The notes: generated by a model not told the origin, from the letters alone. Positions 33,865 through 42,966 are shown, counted from the stretch's first letter. The stretch is DNA of 64,000 nucleotides from Paraburkholderia unamae (GCF_003268775.1 NZ_QLSU01000018.1:1-64000); one strand, 5' to 3'. Numbers and translations are program-made.

Positions 33865-36171
33865 TCAAGCCACCATCGCCACGCTGGGCCGCCCGGGCAG
33901 CGGCTCGGGCAAGCCGACGCAGTAGCCCTGCACGTAATCGATGCCGATCCCGCTCAGGCGGCCGATGATCGCCTCGCTTTCCACGAACTCGGCGATGGTC
34001 GCCTTGCCCGCCGCATGCGCCACCTGATGGATCGACTGCACGATCGTGCGATCCAGCTCGCTGCTGGTGATGCCGCGCACGAAGCTGCCGTCGATCTTCA
34101 GGTAATCCACGGGCAGCGTCTTCAGGTAGTTGAACGAAGACATGCCGACGCCGAAATCGTCCAGCGCAAAGCGGCAGCCCAGGGCGCGCAGGCTTTCCAT
34201 GAGCGCGATCGCCTTCGACAGATTGGTGATGACGGCCGTCTCCGTAATTTCGAAGCAGACCTGCTCGAAGCGGATTCCACACCGCCTTTGCTGCTGCACG
34301 ATATAGGCAAGGAGGCTCTCGTCGCCAAGCGAAGCGCCCGAGAGGTTGATCGACCAGACGCTCGCCGCGAGCTGGCCCTGGGCGATGGCGTCGAACGCGT
34401 GGGCGATCACCCAGCGGTCGACGAGCGGCATCAGGTTGAAGCGCTCCGCCGCGCCGATGAAGCGGGCGGGCGCGATCAGCGCGCCGGATTCATCCACCAT
34501 GCGCAGCAGCAGCTCGACGTGCGACTCCTCGCCGGAGGCATCGGGCTTGAGCGATTTGATCTGTTGCGCATACAGGCAGAAGCGGTCGTGATCGAGCGCG
34601 GCCTTCACGCGCGCGACCCACTCCATCTGCGTATGCGTGGCGGACTGCAACTGGTCCTCCACCGAGTAGCGGTGCACCCGGTTGCGGCCCTTTTCCTTCG
34701 CCATGTAGCAGGCCACGTCCGCCGCCTTCATGATGTCCCAGGCCGAAGGGAGCGTCGCGTCCACGCCGACCACGCCGATGCTCACGCCCGTGGTGAGCGC
34801 GCGCTGGTCCCACGGCAGCCGCAGCTGCGTCACCGCGAGCCGCAGGTCCTCGGCAACCTTCAGGGCGTGGTCGATGCCGCTTTGCGGCAGCACCACGCCG
34901 AACTCGTCGCCGCCAAGACGCGCGAGGATATCGTCGCGCGTGAGGCGCTGCTGGAGCACCGCGCTCACGTGGCGGATCATCTCGTCGCCCGCGGCGTGTC
35001 CGCACGTATCGTTGACGACCTTGAACTGGTCGAGGTCGAGGAACATCACCGCCTGCTCGCGCGAGGCCCCCTGTGCGAGCAGGCCGGCGAGCCGCCGCTC
35101 GAACTCACGCCGGTTCAGCAGGCCCGTGAGGTGGTCGTGCGTGGCCTGATACTCCAGCTCGGCCGCGTGCTTGCGCGCCATGCTGGCGTCGCGCAGCACC
35201 ATCACCGTGCCCATCGACTCGCCTTCCGTGTCGCGCATCGTGGACACGGAGCAGGCGACCGGCAGCAGCGACCCGTCGGGCCGCGCCACGGACAAGTGCC
35301 GCTCCACATCGTCGGCGTCCGCCGCGCGGTTCTTCAGGCACTGGCTGGTGACGACGTCGCCGCTGCGGTCGTCGTAAATCTCGCATACGTCGAAAAGCGA
35401 TCGCAGATGCACCTGGCCGGCCGTGCGTCCGAGCATGCGCTCGGCGGCGCCATTGCAGTAGGTGACGTTTGCCTGCGTGTCGAGCCGGATCACGCCGTCG
35501 TCGATCGAGGCGAGCGTCGCGTCCGAAAGGCTTCGCTCCGTGGCCACGCGCGCTTCGGCGCGCTTGAGGTCGGAGATGTCGAAAATGCACCCGACGATGC
35601 GCGTGGCCCGGCCGCTCTCGTCGCGGATGGCTGTGCCGCGCCCGCGGCACCAGAGGTACGCGCCGTCCACCATGCGCAGGCGGTACTCGATGTCGTAGAC
35701 GCTGCGATGTTTCAGGTGGCCGATGATGGACTCGCGCACGCGCGCGAGATCGGCGGGATGCACGAGCGCGTTGAACTCGGCGGTGTCCATGGCCAGATCG
35801 CCGTCGCGATAGCCGAGTTGGCGGTAGAGGTAGCTTGAGTAGTAGGCGCGGTCGGTGACGAGATCCCAGTCCCAGAGCCCCGCGTTGATCCCCTCGAAGC
35901 CGAGACTCAGCCGTTCTTCGCTCACGCGCAAGCGGGCAACGAGACTGTCGCGCTCGCCGAGCGCCTGCACGTTGACGAGCGCCGAGACGCAAAGCACGAG
36001 AATCGCGGCCGAAGCGAGCGCCGCGAGCAATCCCATGGACGCGCCGCTCGCGGGCAGCATGAGCGAAGCCACGAGCATGGCCAGCAGCCCCACAGGCGCG
36101 AATGCGAGCGCGATGCGACGGCCGCGTGAGCTACCGGAAAATCCCCTGAATGCGCGTTTTATCAGTCTCAT
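33865..36171 (-). CDS. Membrane PAS-GGDEF-EAL cyclic-di-GMP protein
   Basis: A 768-aa signalling protein. Two membrane segments at about 20-40 and 46-68 are followed by two PAS domains (about 80-205 and 210-335). The GGDEF domain has DLDQFKVVNDTCGHAAGD and RLGGDEFGVVL, so the cyclase signature is intact. The EAL domain has ELLLR in place of EALLR, plus NLSG, ITETA, DDFGVGMSSF, KIDGSF and AEFVESE, which retain the main metal and base residues. It could both make and break c-di-GMP; which activity dominates cannot be told from sequence. It is monocistronic. Confidence 0.9.
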   Translation of the reverse strand: MRLIKRAFRGFSGSSRGRRIALAFAPVGLLAMLVASLMLPASGASMGLLAALASAAILVLCVSALVNVQALGERDSLVARLRVSEERLSLGFEGINAGLWDWDLVTDRAYYSSYLYRQLGYRDGDLAMDTAEFNALVHPADLARVRESIIGHLKHRSVYDIEYRLRMVDGAYLWCRGRGTAIRDESGRATRIVGCIFDISDLKRAEARVATERSLSDATLASIDDGVIRLDTQANVTYCNGAAERMLGRTAGQVHLRSLFDVCEIYDDRSGDVVTSQCLKNRAADADDVERHLSVARPDGSLLPVACSVSTMRDTEGESMGTVMVLRDASMARKHAAELEYQATHDHLTGLLNRREFERRLAGLLAQGASREQAVMFLDLDQFKVVNDTCGHAAGDEMIRHVSAVLQQRLTRDDILARLGGDEFGVVLPQSGIDHALKVAEDLRLAVTQLRLPWDQRALTTGVSIGVVGVDATLPSAWDIMKAADVACYMAKEKGRNRVHRYSVEDQLQSATHTQMEWVARVKAALDHDRFCLYAQQIKSLKPDASGEESHVELLLRMVDESGALIAPARFIGAAERFNLMPLVDRWVIAHAFDAIAQGQLAASVWSINLSGASLGDESLLAYIVQQQRRCGIRFEQVCFEITETAVITNLSKAIALMESLRALGCRFALDDFGVGMSSFNYLKTLPVDYLKIDGSFVRGITSSELDRTIVQSIHQVAHAAGKATIAEFVESEAIIGRLSGIGIDYVQGYCVGLPEPLPGRPSVAMVA

Positions 36172-36409
36172 GGCTGATTTGTGTTGTTGTTTGCCTTGGG
36201 TCTTGCGCTGGGCGTGCGACGCCCGCGATGACGATCATCGCAGAGCCCGTGCACTGTACCGGTTTGCAGCGGCACAGAGGCATCGGGATTACCCTTAGTT
36301 GCAAAGTCAACCAGATTTTCGCGGCAGGAGCGCGCGGCAAAAGCAAAGGTTTGCGCGTGCGTTGGCGTCACATGGGAGGGGCGTGAACAGGCGTAGCGGG
36401 GTTTGGACA

Positions 36410-36441
36410 TTCACCGGCCGTCCAACCGGCCGGCCGGTGAA
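36410..36441. terminator. Hairpin at the 3' end of the PhyH gene
   Basis: TTCACCGGCCG-N10-CGGCCGGTGAA, a perfect 11-bp stem directly after the stop codon of the leftward PhyH gene. No T-run follows in either direction. The remaining 36172-36409 holds the upstream region of the GGDEF-EAL gene, without a clear promoter. Confidence 0.55.
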
Positions 36442-36443
36442 AC

Positions 36444-37637
36444 TCACGGCCGGGGATCGCGCCGCGCGTCATGGTTGCGCAATACCAGGGCGAATGCGGC
36501 CGGCTCCAGGTTCTCGTCGAGCGCGTGCAGCATGAGCGCCTGCTGGCTCGGCGGCGCGAGGCCGCCCACGGGCGGATCGCGGTCGAGATTGGTGGGAAAC
36601 GGATAGCCCTCGGCGCACGCCGCAATCGCTGCGAGCGTCGCGGCTCGATCCATTCGGCCGCTCGCCCGCCGCTCGCGCAGCACGGGGTAAATCGCTTCGC
36701 ACATGCTCGTGCGGTCGAGCGCTTCCATCGCGCGCCCCATGGCCGACGACACCTGCAACAGATTGGCCATGCGCTGCACGCCTGCGGTCCGGTTGGCGCC
36801 CGCCGCGTGAAAGAGCGCGGGGCTGAAGAACACGGCGTCGCCCTTGGCGAGCGGCAACTGCACGCAGTGCGCCTCGAAATATTCGCGAAAGTCGGCGCGC
36901 CGCCATGCGAGATAGCCCTCGGCATAACGCTGCGAATACGGCAGGAGCTTCGTCGGCCCGCTTTCGACCGGCATGTCGCCATGCGCCACGGCCCCCTGGA
37001 GCGTGAGGAACGCGGACAGCCGGTGCACATGCGCGGGGTAACGCTCGGCCGCCTCGATCGTCTGGAATCCCAGGTGATAGTCGCGATGCGCTTGTTGCGC
37101 CTCGCCGCCCGGCCGCACCACGTTGACCTGCGCGGTCATCTGATAGCACGGACCGAGCCACGCCTCGCAAACGGCCATGAGCGCCGCATTCGAAAAGTAA
37201 TCGACGAAGACGTCCGGCGCCTTCAGGCACAGCTTCTGTTGCGCGTTCCAGATGCGATCGTTCGCGCCCGCCTTCGCGAAGTGGTCCGCTCCGCTTACGC
37301 CCTCCTCGCGTTCCGCGCGGATGATGGCCTCGAACACGGCGGTGGCCGCGTCGATCGGCCGTGTGTCGGCGTACGCGCGTTCGAGCACCAGCACGCCCGC
37401 GCCGTCGCGAAGCACGTGCGCCCACTCGGCCTGCAACTGCGCGCGCCGCTCGGCATCGTGCAGCATGCCTTCGAGCGGCACACAGTCGTACACGGGAATG
37501 CCCCGTCGCACGTCCGTCGCGTAGCGCAGCGCGTCGCCGTCGTCGCGCAGGCAGTCCTTGAACGCTTCGAGCGAGCCATCCCGCTCGCGATACCATTGCC
37601 GCCCCATTTGGGCCGTACGCGCCTCGCTCTGTTCCAT
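36444..37637 (-). CDS. Phytanoyl-CoA dioxygenase (PhyH) family protein
   Basis: A 397-aa Fe(II)/2-oxoglutarate oxygenase-like protein. The metal-binding HxD is probably in QQAHRDYHLGFQ, and the distal His and Arg in SPALFHAAGANRTAGVQRMANL. VFFSPALFH and PVESGPTKLLPYSQ fit the double-stranded beta-helix. Its substrate is unknown; bacterial members hydroxylate many small molecules. GGAG is 9 nt upstream of ATG 37637. It is divergent from a LacI-type regulator 91 nt away, which probably controls it. Confidence 0.82.
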   Translation of the reverse strand: MEQSEARTAQMGRQWYRERDGSLEAFKDCLRDDGDALRYATDVRRGIPVYDCVPLEGMLHDAERRAQLQAEWAHVLRDGAGVLVLERAYADTRPIDAATAVFEAIIRAEREEGVSGADHFAKAGANDRIWNAQQKLCLKAPDVFVDYFSNAALMAVCEAWLGPCYQMTAQVNVVRPGGEAQQAHRDYHLGFQTIEAAERYPAHVHRLSAFLTLQGAVAHGDMPVESGPTKLLPYSQRYAEGYLAWRRADFREYFEAHCVQLPLAKGDAVFFSPALFHAAGANRTAGVQRMANLLQVSSAMGRAMEALDRTSMCEAIYPVLRERRASGRMDRAATLAAIAACAEGYPFPTNLDRDPPVGGLAPPSQQALMLHALDENLEPAAFALVLRNHDARRDPRP

Positions 37638-37728
37638 GTCTGTGTCTCCGGTTTGCATCAAGCATAGCGTTCGCGCCCGGCGGCGAGATACCATAAATCC
37701 ATCAAAAACACCTCAAGACGGCGGCGGC

Positions 37729-38769
37729 ATGGCTCATCGCTTTCTGATCAAGGAGATCGCCCTGCAAGCGGGGCTTGGCGTCGCGACGGTCGACCGCGTG
37801 CTCAACGGCCGGGCGCACGTGCGCGAGCACACGCGCCGGCGCGTGGAGCAGGCGATCAAGGAACTGGAGCAGCAGGCGTTTCAGCTCGCGAGCGCCGGGC
37901 GCAAGCTCATGATCGACGTGGTGGTGGAAGCGCCCGCGCGCTTCGCCGACGAAATCCGCCACGCGCTCGAAGCGGAATTGCCGGGCCTGCACCCCGCCGT
38001 GTTCCGGCCGCGCTTCGTGATGCGCGAAACGATGACGACGGCCGAGGTGGTCGACACGCTCCATGCAATCGCTCGCCGGGGCAGCCACGGCGTGCTGCTG
38101 AAGGCGCGCGACGTGCCCGAGATCGCGGGCGCCATCGGCGAATTGAAGCAGCGCGACATTCCGGTGATCGCGATCTTCACCGACATTCCGCTTTCCGGGC
38201 GCATGGCCTATGCCGGGCTCGACAATCGCGTGGCGGGCGCGACCGCCGCCTACCTCATCGGCCAGTGGGTGGGCGCGCGCGCGGGGCAGGTGCTGGTCAC
38301 GATGAGCGACGAACGCTTCCGGGGCGAGGAAGAACGCGAGATAAGCTTTCGCCGTGCGCTCAGAGCCCGCTGGCCGCAACTCGTGCCAGTCGACGCGAGC
38401 GGCGGCCACGGCCTCGACACGCAAACCGAAGCGCGCGTGCGCAAGGTGCTTGCCGCGCATGGCGAAGTCGTCGCGGTGTACTCGATGGGCGGCGGCAATC
38501 CTGCCATTCTTCGCGCGCTCGAAGCGCAGGGGCAAACGCCGCATTGCTTCATCGGACACGACCTGGACCGCGACAACATCGCGTTGCTGCGCGCGGGCAA
38601 GGTGCAGGCGATTCTGCATCACGACCTGCGGCAGGACATGCGCTCGGCGTGCCAGCATCTCATGCACTTCCACAAGCTGCTGCCGGCTTCGGCTGTCGCG
38701 CCCTCCTCCCCGGTCGTCGTGGTCACGCCTGAAAATATTCCGGAGTCCATGGCAAGCCGGTTCCGGTGA
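37729..38769 (+). CDS. LacI-family transcriptional regulator
   Basis: A 346-aa regulator. The N-terminal HTH reads IKEIALQAGLGVATVDRVLNGRAHVREHTRRRV and a periplasmic-binding-protein-like sugar domain follows (MAYAGLDNRVAGATAAYLIG, YSMGGGNPAILRALEAQG). The VATVDRVLNGR helix groups it with LacI proteins of the inositol/ribose-type clade. It is divergent from the PhyH gene. The effector is unknown; sugar or cyclitol ligands are usual for this clade. Confidence 0.88.
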   Translation: MAHRFLIKEIALQAGLGVATVDRVLNGRAHVREHTRRRVEQAIKELEQQAFQLASAGRKLMIDVVVEAPARFADEIRHALEAELPGLHPAVFRPRFVMRETMTTAEVVDTLHAIARRGSHGVLLKARDVPEIAGAIGELKQRDIPVIAIFTDIPLSGRMAYAGLDNRVAGATAAYLIGQWVGARAGQVLVTMSDERFRGEEEREISFRRALRARWPQLVPVDASGGHGLDTQTEARVRKVLAAHGEVVAVYSMGGGNPAILRALEAQGQTPHCFIGHDLDRDNIALLRAGKVQAILHHDLRQDMRSACQHLMHFHKLLPASAVAPSSPVVVVTPENIPESMASRFR

Positions 38770-38792
38770 GCGCACGAGCGCGCATTGCCGCC

Positions 38793-39734
38793 TCACTCCA
38801 GCGGAAAGCCGTCCTTGAAAGCTTGCCGCAAGAATTCCGCAAAGTGCCTGACCGCGCGCGGCACCTGCGCGCCATACGGGCGCACGACGTGCAGTTGTGA
38901 AGCGAACGCCTCCACCGGCCGCCAGTTGGGCAGCAGCACCACGAGCTTGCCCGCCTGTAGCGCGGCCTGCGCGGTGAAGTCGGGCAGCAGCGCGATGCCC
39001 AGGTGTTCCAGCGCGGCGTCGCGCAGCGCCTCGCTATTGTTGGCCGAAACCGGGCCGTTCACCGTCACGCTCTCGCGCGGGCTCTCCGCGCGCCGCCCCG
39101 CCTTCTCGAACGACCACACGGCCGCGCCCAGCGTACGCGGATAGAACAGGCAGTCGTGGCGCGCGAGATCGGCGGGCGTTTGCGGCGTGCCGCGCTGCTT
39201 CAGGTACGCGCGCGTGGCGACGATCACCGAGCGCGTGTCGCAAAGCTTCCAGGCCACGTGCGTTTCGGGCACCTGGGCGCTGTGGCGGATCGCCAGATCG
39301 AACCCCTCGGTGGCAATGGAGGTGAGGCGGTCGGACAGCTCCAGTTGCACGCGCACCTCGGGGTGCGCGCGAGAGAACTGGGCGAGGCGCGGCACGAGTT
39401 GCTGGCGCGCGAACGCGACGGGCGCCGTGACGCGCACGGTGCCGCGCGCGACGTCGGCCATTTCGCGCACACTCGCGAAACTCGCGGCGATGTTCTCGAA
39501 CTGGGCGCGCGTGTCCTCCACGAGCCGCCGGCCGGCCTCGGTAAAGCGCACGCTGCGCGTGGTGCGCTGCACCAGCGGCACCCCCGCCACGCGCTCCAGT
39601 TCCGCAATGCGCTGGCTCATGGCCGCCTTGCTCACGCCCAGCCGCGCCGCCGCGGCGGTATAGCTGCCCTGCGCGGCGAGCACGTTCAACCAGTGCAAAT
39701 GTGTCCAGAGCGCTTCGACTCGCTGCGTATCCAT
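38793..39734 (-). CDS. LysR-family regulator divergent from mmsA
   Basis: A 313-aa LysR-type protein. The HTH spans about 15-70 (LAAQGSYTAAAARLGVSKAAMSQRIAELE). The effector domain follows, including GTVRVTAPVAFARQQLVPRLAQF. The sequence type (RTTRSVRFTEAGRRLVED) is the AaeR/PcaQ-like clade common in Burkholderia. The true start is ATG 39734; the TTG before it is in frame. An ATTGTT/AACAAT inverted repeat lies in the 173-nt gap to mmsA, so the gene pair is probably a control unit. Confidence 0.88.
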   Translation of the reverse strand: MDTQRVEALWTHLHWLNVLAAQGSYTAAAARLGVSKAAMSQRIAELERVAGVPLVQRTTRSVRFTEAGRRLVEDTRAQFENIAASFASVREMADVARGTVRVTAPVAFARQQLVPRLAQFSRAHPEVRVQLELSDRLTSIATEGFDLAIRHSAQVPETHVAWKLCDTRSVIVATRAYLKQRGTPQTPADLARHDCLFYPRTLGAAVWSFEKAGRRAESPRESVTVNGPVSANNSEALRDAALEHLGIALLPDFTAQAALQAGKLVVLLPNWRPVEAFASQLHVVRPYGAQVPRAVRHFAEFLRQAFKDGFPLE

Positions 39735-39805
39735 CAATGAAAAGTCCGCTTCAGTCCGGTCATACCCGCTTCGATACTAGCAATCTTTCAGGCTCAGCAC
39801 TACCT

Positions 39806-39827
39806 ATTGTTCACCATGGAAAACAAT
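39806..39827. promoter_or_regulatory. LysR-type binding site between LysR gene and mmsA
   Basis: ATTGTT-N10-AACAAT, a perfect 6-bp inverted repeat containing a T-N11-A-like arrangement, placed about midway between the divergent start codons. This is the position and style of LysR recognition sites. Confidence 0.55.
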
Positions 39828-39907
39828 CAATTCAGCGCCGGAGCCTTTGCACGCCCCCGCGCGCTTCGTACACTGGGCACCACTAACCCCATACCCGAGG
39901 AGATGAC

Positions 39908-41419
39908 ATGCAGGCCTATACCGACTCCGCAGACGTAATCCACTTCATTGGCGGCAAGACCGAGCGCGGCGCGGGCGACCGCACGCAAGCCGTGTTCAAC
40001 CCCGCGACGGGCGCCGTGGCGCGCCGCCTGGTGCTGGGCGAAGCCGCCGATGTGGACGCCGCCGTGGCGAGCGCGAAAGCCGCGTTCCCGGCCTGGCGCG
40101 ACACGCCGCCCATTCGCCGCGCGCGCGTCATGCTGCGCTTTCTCGAACTGATGAACCGCCACAAGGACGAACTGGCGGCCATCATCACGGCCGAGCACGG
40201 CAAGGTGTTCGCCGACGCGCAGGGCGAAGTGGCGCGCGGCATCGACGTGATCGAATTCGCCTGCGGCATTCCGCAACTGCTCAAGGGCGACTACACCGAG
40301 CAGGTTTCCACGGGCATGGACAACTGGACCGTGCGCCAGCCGCTGGGCGTGGTGGCCGGCATCACGCCGTTCAACTTCCCCTGCATGGTGCCGTGCTGGA
40401 TGTTCCCGGTGGCGCTCGCGGCGGGCTGCACGTTCATCCTCAAGCCCAGCGAGCGCGACCCGTCGGCGGCGCTCTTCATGGCGCGCCTGCTCAAGGAAGC
40501 CGGCTTGCCGGACGGCGTGTTCAACGTCGTCCAGGGCGACAAGGTCGTGGTGGACGCCCTCCTCGCGCATCGCGACGTGAAGGCCGTGAGCTTCGTGGGC
40601 TCCACGCCGATCGCGAACTACATCTACGAAACGGGTGCGAAGCACGGCAAGCGCGTGCAGGCGCTGGGCGGCGCGAAAAACCACATGGTCGTGATGCCCG
40701 ACGCCGACATCGACCAGGCCGTGGACGCGCTGATCGGCGCGGGCTACGGCTCGGCGGGCGAGCGCTGCATGGCGATCTCCGTGGCGGTGCTGGTGGGCGA
40801 CGTGGCCGACAAGATCGTGCCGCGTCTCGCCGAGCGCGCACGCACGCTCAAGGTGAAGAACGGCATGGAAGCCGATGCCGAAATGGGCCCGATCGTCACG
40901 AAGCAGGCGCTGGAGCGCATCGAAGGCTATATCGCGACCGGCGTGGAAGAAGGCGCGACGCTCGTGGTGGACGGACGCGGCCACAAGGTGGCGGGCCACG
41001 AAAACGGCTTCTTCACCGGCGGCACGCTGTTCGACAACGTCACGCCGGAAATGCGCATCTACAAGGAAGAGATCTTCGGGCCGGTGCTCGCCTGCGTGCG
41101 CGCGAAGGACTTCTCCGAAGCCGTGCAACTGATCAACGACCATGAGTTCGGCAACGGCGTGGCCTGCTTCACGCGCGACGGCAACGTGGCGCGCGAGTTC
41201 GGCCGCCAGATCGAAGTGGGCATGGTGGGCATCAACGTGCCGATTCCGGTGCCGATGGCATGGCACGGTTTTGGCGGCTGGAAGCGGAGTTTGTTCGGCG
41301 ACATGCACGCCTACGGCGAAGAGGGCGTGCGCTTCTATACGAAGCAGAAGTCGATCATGCAACGCTGGCCGGAGAGCACGGAAAAGGGTGCGGAATTTAC
41401 GATGCCGGTGGCGAAGTAA
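39908..41419 (+). CDS. mmsA: Methylmalonate-semialdehyde dehydrogenase (CoA-acylating)
   Basis: A 503-aa MmsA-type dehydrogenase that turns methylmalonate or malonate semialdehyde into propionyl- or acetyl-CoA, used in valine, inositol or beta-alanine breakdown. Family marks are ITPFNFPCMVPCWMFPVALAAGC, GSTPIANYIYETGAKHGKRVQALGGAKNHMVVMPDAD and the nucleophile Cys in GSAGERCMAISVAV. GAGGAG precedes the ATG. No mmsB neighbour is present. LysR-type control from the divergent gene is likely. Inositol-type LacI regulators and TIM-barrel isomerases nearby fit a cyclitol link, which is inferred. Confidence 0.92.
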   Translation: MQAYTDSADVIHFIGGKTERGAGDRTQAVFNPATGAVARRLVLGEAADVDAAVASAKAAFPAWRDTPPIRRARVMLRFLELMNRHKDELAAIITAEHGKVFADAQGEVARGIDVIEFACGIPQLLKGDYTEQVSTGMDNWTVRQPLGVVAGITPFNFPCMVPCWMFPVALAAGCTFILKPSERDPSAALFMARLLKEAGLPDGVFNVVQGDKVVVDALLAHRDVKAVSFVGSTPIANYIYETGAKHGKRVQALGGAKNHMVVMPDADIDQAVDALIGAGYGSAGERCMAISVAVLVGDVADKIVPRLAERARTLKVKNGMEADAEMGPIVTKQALERIEGYIATGVEEGATLVVDGRGHKVAGHENGFFTGGTLFDNVTPEMRIYKEEIFGPVLACVRAKDFSEAVQLINDHEFGNGVACFTRDGNVAREFGRQIEVGMVGINVPIPVPMAWHGFGGWKRSLFGDMHAYGEEGVRFYTKQKSIMQRWPESTEKGAEFTMPVAK

Positions 41420-41427
41420 AACCGGTT

Positions 41428-41457
41428 GACGCGGCGGCTTCGCATTGCCGCCGCGTC
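41428..41457 (+). terminator. Hairpin after mmsA
   Basis: GACGCGGCGGC-N8-GCCGCCGCGTC, a perfect 11-bp stem 9 nt after the mmsA stop. It is followed by GATCG and not a T-run. Confidence 0.6.
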
Positions 41458-41469
41458 GATCGTCAGATC

Positions 41470-41598
41470 TCAGCGCCGCGTCTTCGCGCGCGGACGCTGG
41501 TCATGCAGACTCCTCGACGCGCTGCGCCCGACGAGGATAAACAGCGAAAGGATCGCGATTCCGGTCAGCACATTCTGGGCTATTTCTCGCAGTCCCAT
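41470..41598 (-). CDS. Possible 42-aa single-pass membrane peptide
   Basis: Starts MGLREIAQ, has one hydrophobic segment NVLTGIAILSLFILVG (residues 9-24) and a basic tail (RPRAKTRR). AAGGTGA sits 9 nt before the ATG. It overlaps, in another frame, the 3' half of the small ORF at 41501-41734. Hydrophobic core flanked by charges plus a ribosome site support a real gene, but no family is recognised and one short open frame is weak evidence. Confidence 0.35.
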   Translation of the reverse strand: MGLREIAQNVLTGIAILSLFILVGRSASRSLHDQRPRAKTRR

Positions 41599-41734
41599 AA
41601 CCGGCTATCACCTTTTCGAACTCGTCTTGCAACATGGACGGGAGGTTGTTCCTCGCGCTCCAGTCCGCCAACGCGAACAGCGAGAGAACCACCATGGCTG
41701 CCAGCAGGTATCCGGCAAACTGGAGATATTCCAC
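41501..41734 (-). CDS. Possible 77-aa single-pass membrane protein
   Basis: Starts at GTG 41734 with GGAGG 9 nt upstream. Residues 5-22 (QFAGYLLAAMVVLSLFAL) form a membrane segment, followed by DWSARNNLPSMLQDEFEKVIAGYG and a charged tail. A terminator on the same strand lies 38 nt upstream. It overlaps the 42-aa ORF in a different frame; the two share the pattern VVLSLFALADWSAR / AILSLFILVGRSAS, which suggests tandem related proteins. I do not recognise the family. Confidence 0.4.
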   Translation of the reverse strand: MEYLQFAGYLLAAMVVLSLFALADWSARNNLPSMLQDEFEKVIAGYGTARNSPECADRNRDPFAVYPRRAQRVEESA

Positions 41735-41763
41735 GATGCTTTGCCTCCGGAGAGTGCACTCGC

Positions 41764-41796
41764 AAAAAAGAAAGGCGCACCGCAAAGATGCGCCTT
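41764..41796 (-). terminator. Intrinsic terminator, leftward
   Basis: AAGGCGCA-N9-TGCGCCTT stem at 41772-41796, followed on the minus strand by TCTTTTTT. It reads into the region just ahead of the two small membrane ORFs. It could end the TIM-barrel transcript or act as a leader attenuator for the small ORFs. Confidence 0.75.
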
Positions 41797-42064
41797 GAAC
41801 TTGCCTTTCGTAGCCGGGAGTATTCGGCCGATATTTCAGGGGAAGGACTTCAACGGCCGACCGATGATACGACAGGAAAAACGCGCACTGGGCATATTCG
41901 GTTTAATCGGCGTCAAGCTATCGCAATGAAATGTGACGATTAGGATATTTCCTAAGGAGAGCGGATCGATGGGTGTTCTGAAGCTGCCTCATCGACGTAG
42001 CCAATTGTGAGTTTTCCGCAGTGGTGATGGCGAACCCTTCCGTCCATACCAACGCGATCAATCT
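41797..42064. other. Non-coding stretch between terminator and TIM-barrel gene
   Basis: No supported gene. On the plus strand TAAGGAGA precedes a 13-codon open frame at 41969-42010, probably chance. A short symmetric element TAGGA-N4-TCCTA lies at 41941-41954. On the minus strand this stretch would be the leader of the small ORFs if they have their own promoter, but I find no convincing -35/-10 pair. Confidence 0.3.
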
Positions 42065-42892
42065 TCAAGCCGCTTCAAGCGCCACGCGTAAATAGCCCAT
42101 GCTCGCGCCAAGCCGCTGCTCGATATCGTCGGCCTGGGCGATGTCATCGGCGAACGGTTCGAACGACGCATGCCCGCGGTAGCCGCCCGCGCGCAGCACC
42201 GCAAGCTGGCGCACATTGCCGAGGCGATCGTCGCGGCCCACGAGCACGCGATGGCAGTCGCGCATGTCACTGGCTTCGAGCGCGGCGTCCTCGACACCCG
42301 AGATGTGCACGAGCCCCGTACGCTCAGGAAAGAAGCGATCCTCCCCGGCCAGGTGATGATGAAACGTGTCGTGCACGAGCTTGAAATGGCCCTCGCCGTC
42401 AGCGTCGTCAATGCCCTGCACGGCGTCGGACTTGCGGCGCAGCGCGCACGCCTCGAAGCCCAGCGTTTCAATGAACCCGAGCAAGCCGTGGTCGTCCAGG
42501 ATCGGTTTGAGCTGCTTGAGCGCGGCCACCAGATCGGCGTGGCGCCCGGCCGGCGTGCGCGTGTCGAGCGGCGTGTTGGTGGGGCACAGCACCAGCGCCC
42601 GCGCGCCGCATGCGGCGGCATGGCGCGCGAGCGTCACCGCTTCGCTCAGGCGCGTCGCGTCGAACTGCTCGAAGCGCTGCAACGCGTTGATCGAGAGTAT
42701 CGCGAGCCCGGCCGCCTCGCACGCCTGCCTGATTTCCACGGCCGGCGTGCCGTCGGCGATCTCGATACCGGGTAGATCGTTGCGCAGTTCGATCGCACGG
42801 ATGTCCAGACGCTGGCACAGCGCGACAAACCCGGCGAGGCCAAGCCTCGGCGCGCTCATGCGGTTGAGGGAAAACTGCGGCGCTTCTCTCAT
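42065..42892 (-). CDS. TIM-barrel sugar isomerase/epimerase (AP-endonuclease 2 fold), IolI-like
   Basis: A 275-aa xylose-isomerase-like TIM barrel. Metal-site candidates are the Glu in LLGFIETLGFE, the His-rich VHDTFHHHLAGED and the Glu in HASFEPFADDI. Relatives act in inositol (IolI/IolE/IolH) or hydroxypyruvate metabolism. AGGAG lies 6 nt before ATG 42892. It is divergent from a LacI-type regulator, with a 30-bp control element in between that is repeated upstream of the flavoprotein gene at 46269. The exact substrate is unknown. Confidence 0.82.
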   Translation of the reverse strand: MREAPQFSLNRMSAPRLGLAGFVALCQRLDIRAIELRNDLPGIEIADGTPAVEIRQACEAAGLAILSINALQRFEQFDATRLSEAVTLARHAAACGARALVLCPTNTPLDTRTPAGRHADLVAALKQLKPILDDHGLLGFIETLGFEACALRRKSDAVQGIDDADGEGHFKLVHDTFHHHLAGEDRFFPERTGLVHISGVEDAALEASDMRDCHRVLVGRDDRLGNVRQLAVLRAGGYRGHASFEPFADDIAQADDIEQRLGASMGYLRVALEAA

Positions 42893-42966
42893 CGTCGTCT
42901 CCTGGCCTTTTCCGTTCGGTTCGTCGCCTGTGCGATGTCGAAAAGGTAAGCGCCCCATTGACTCGG

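Noticed and set aside
41426..41929. A 167-codon plus-strand frame after mmsA
   Set aside because: Runs through the mmsA terminator and the leftward intrinsic terminator, has no ribosome site and no coherent composition.
41969..42010. A 13-codon plus-strand ORF with a good ribosome site
   Set aside because: Too short, heads into a convergent gene, and no downstream gene it could control as a leader peptide.
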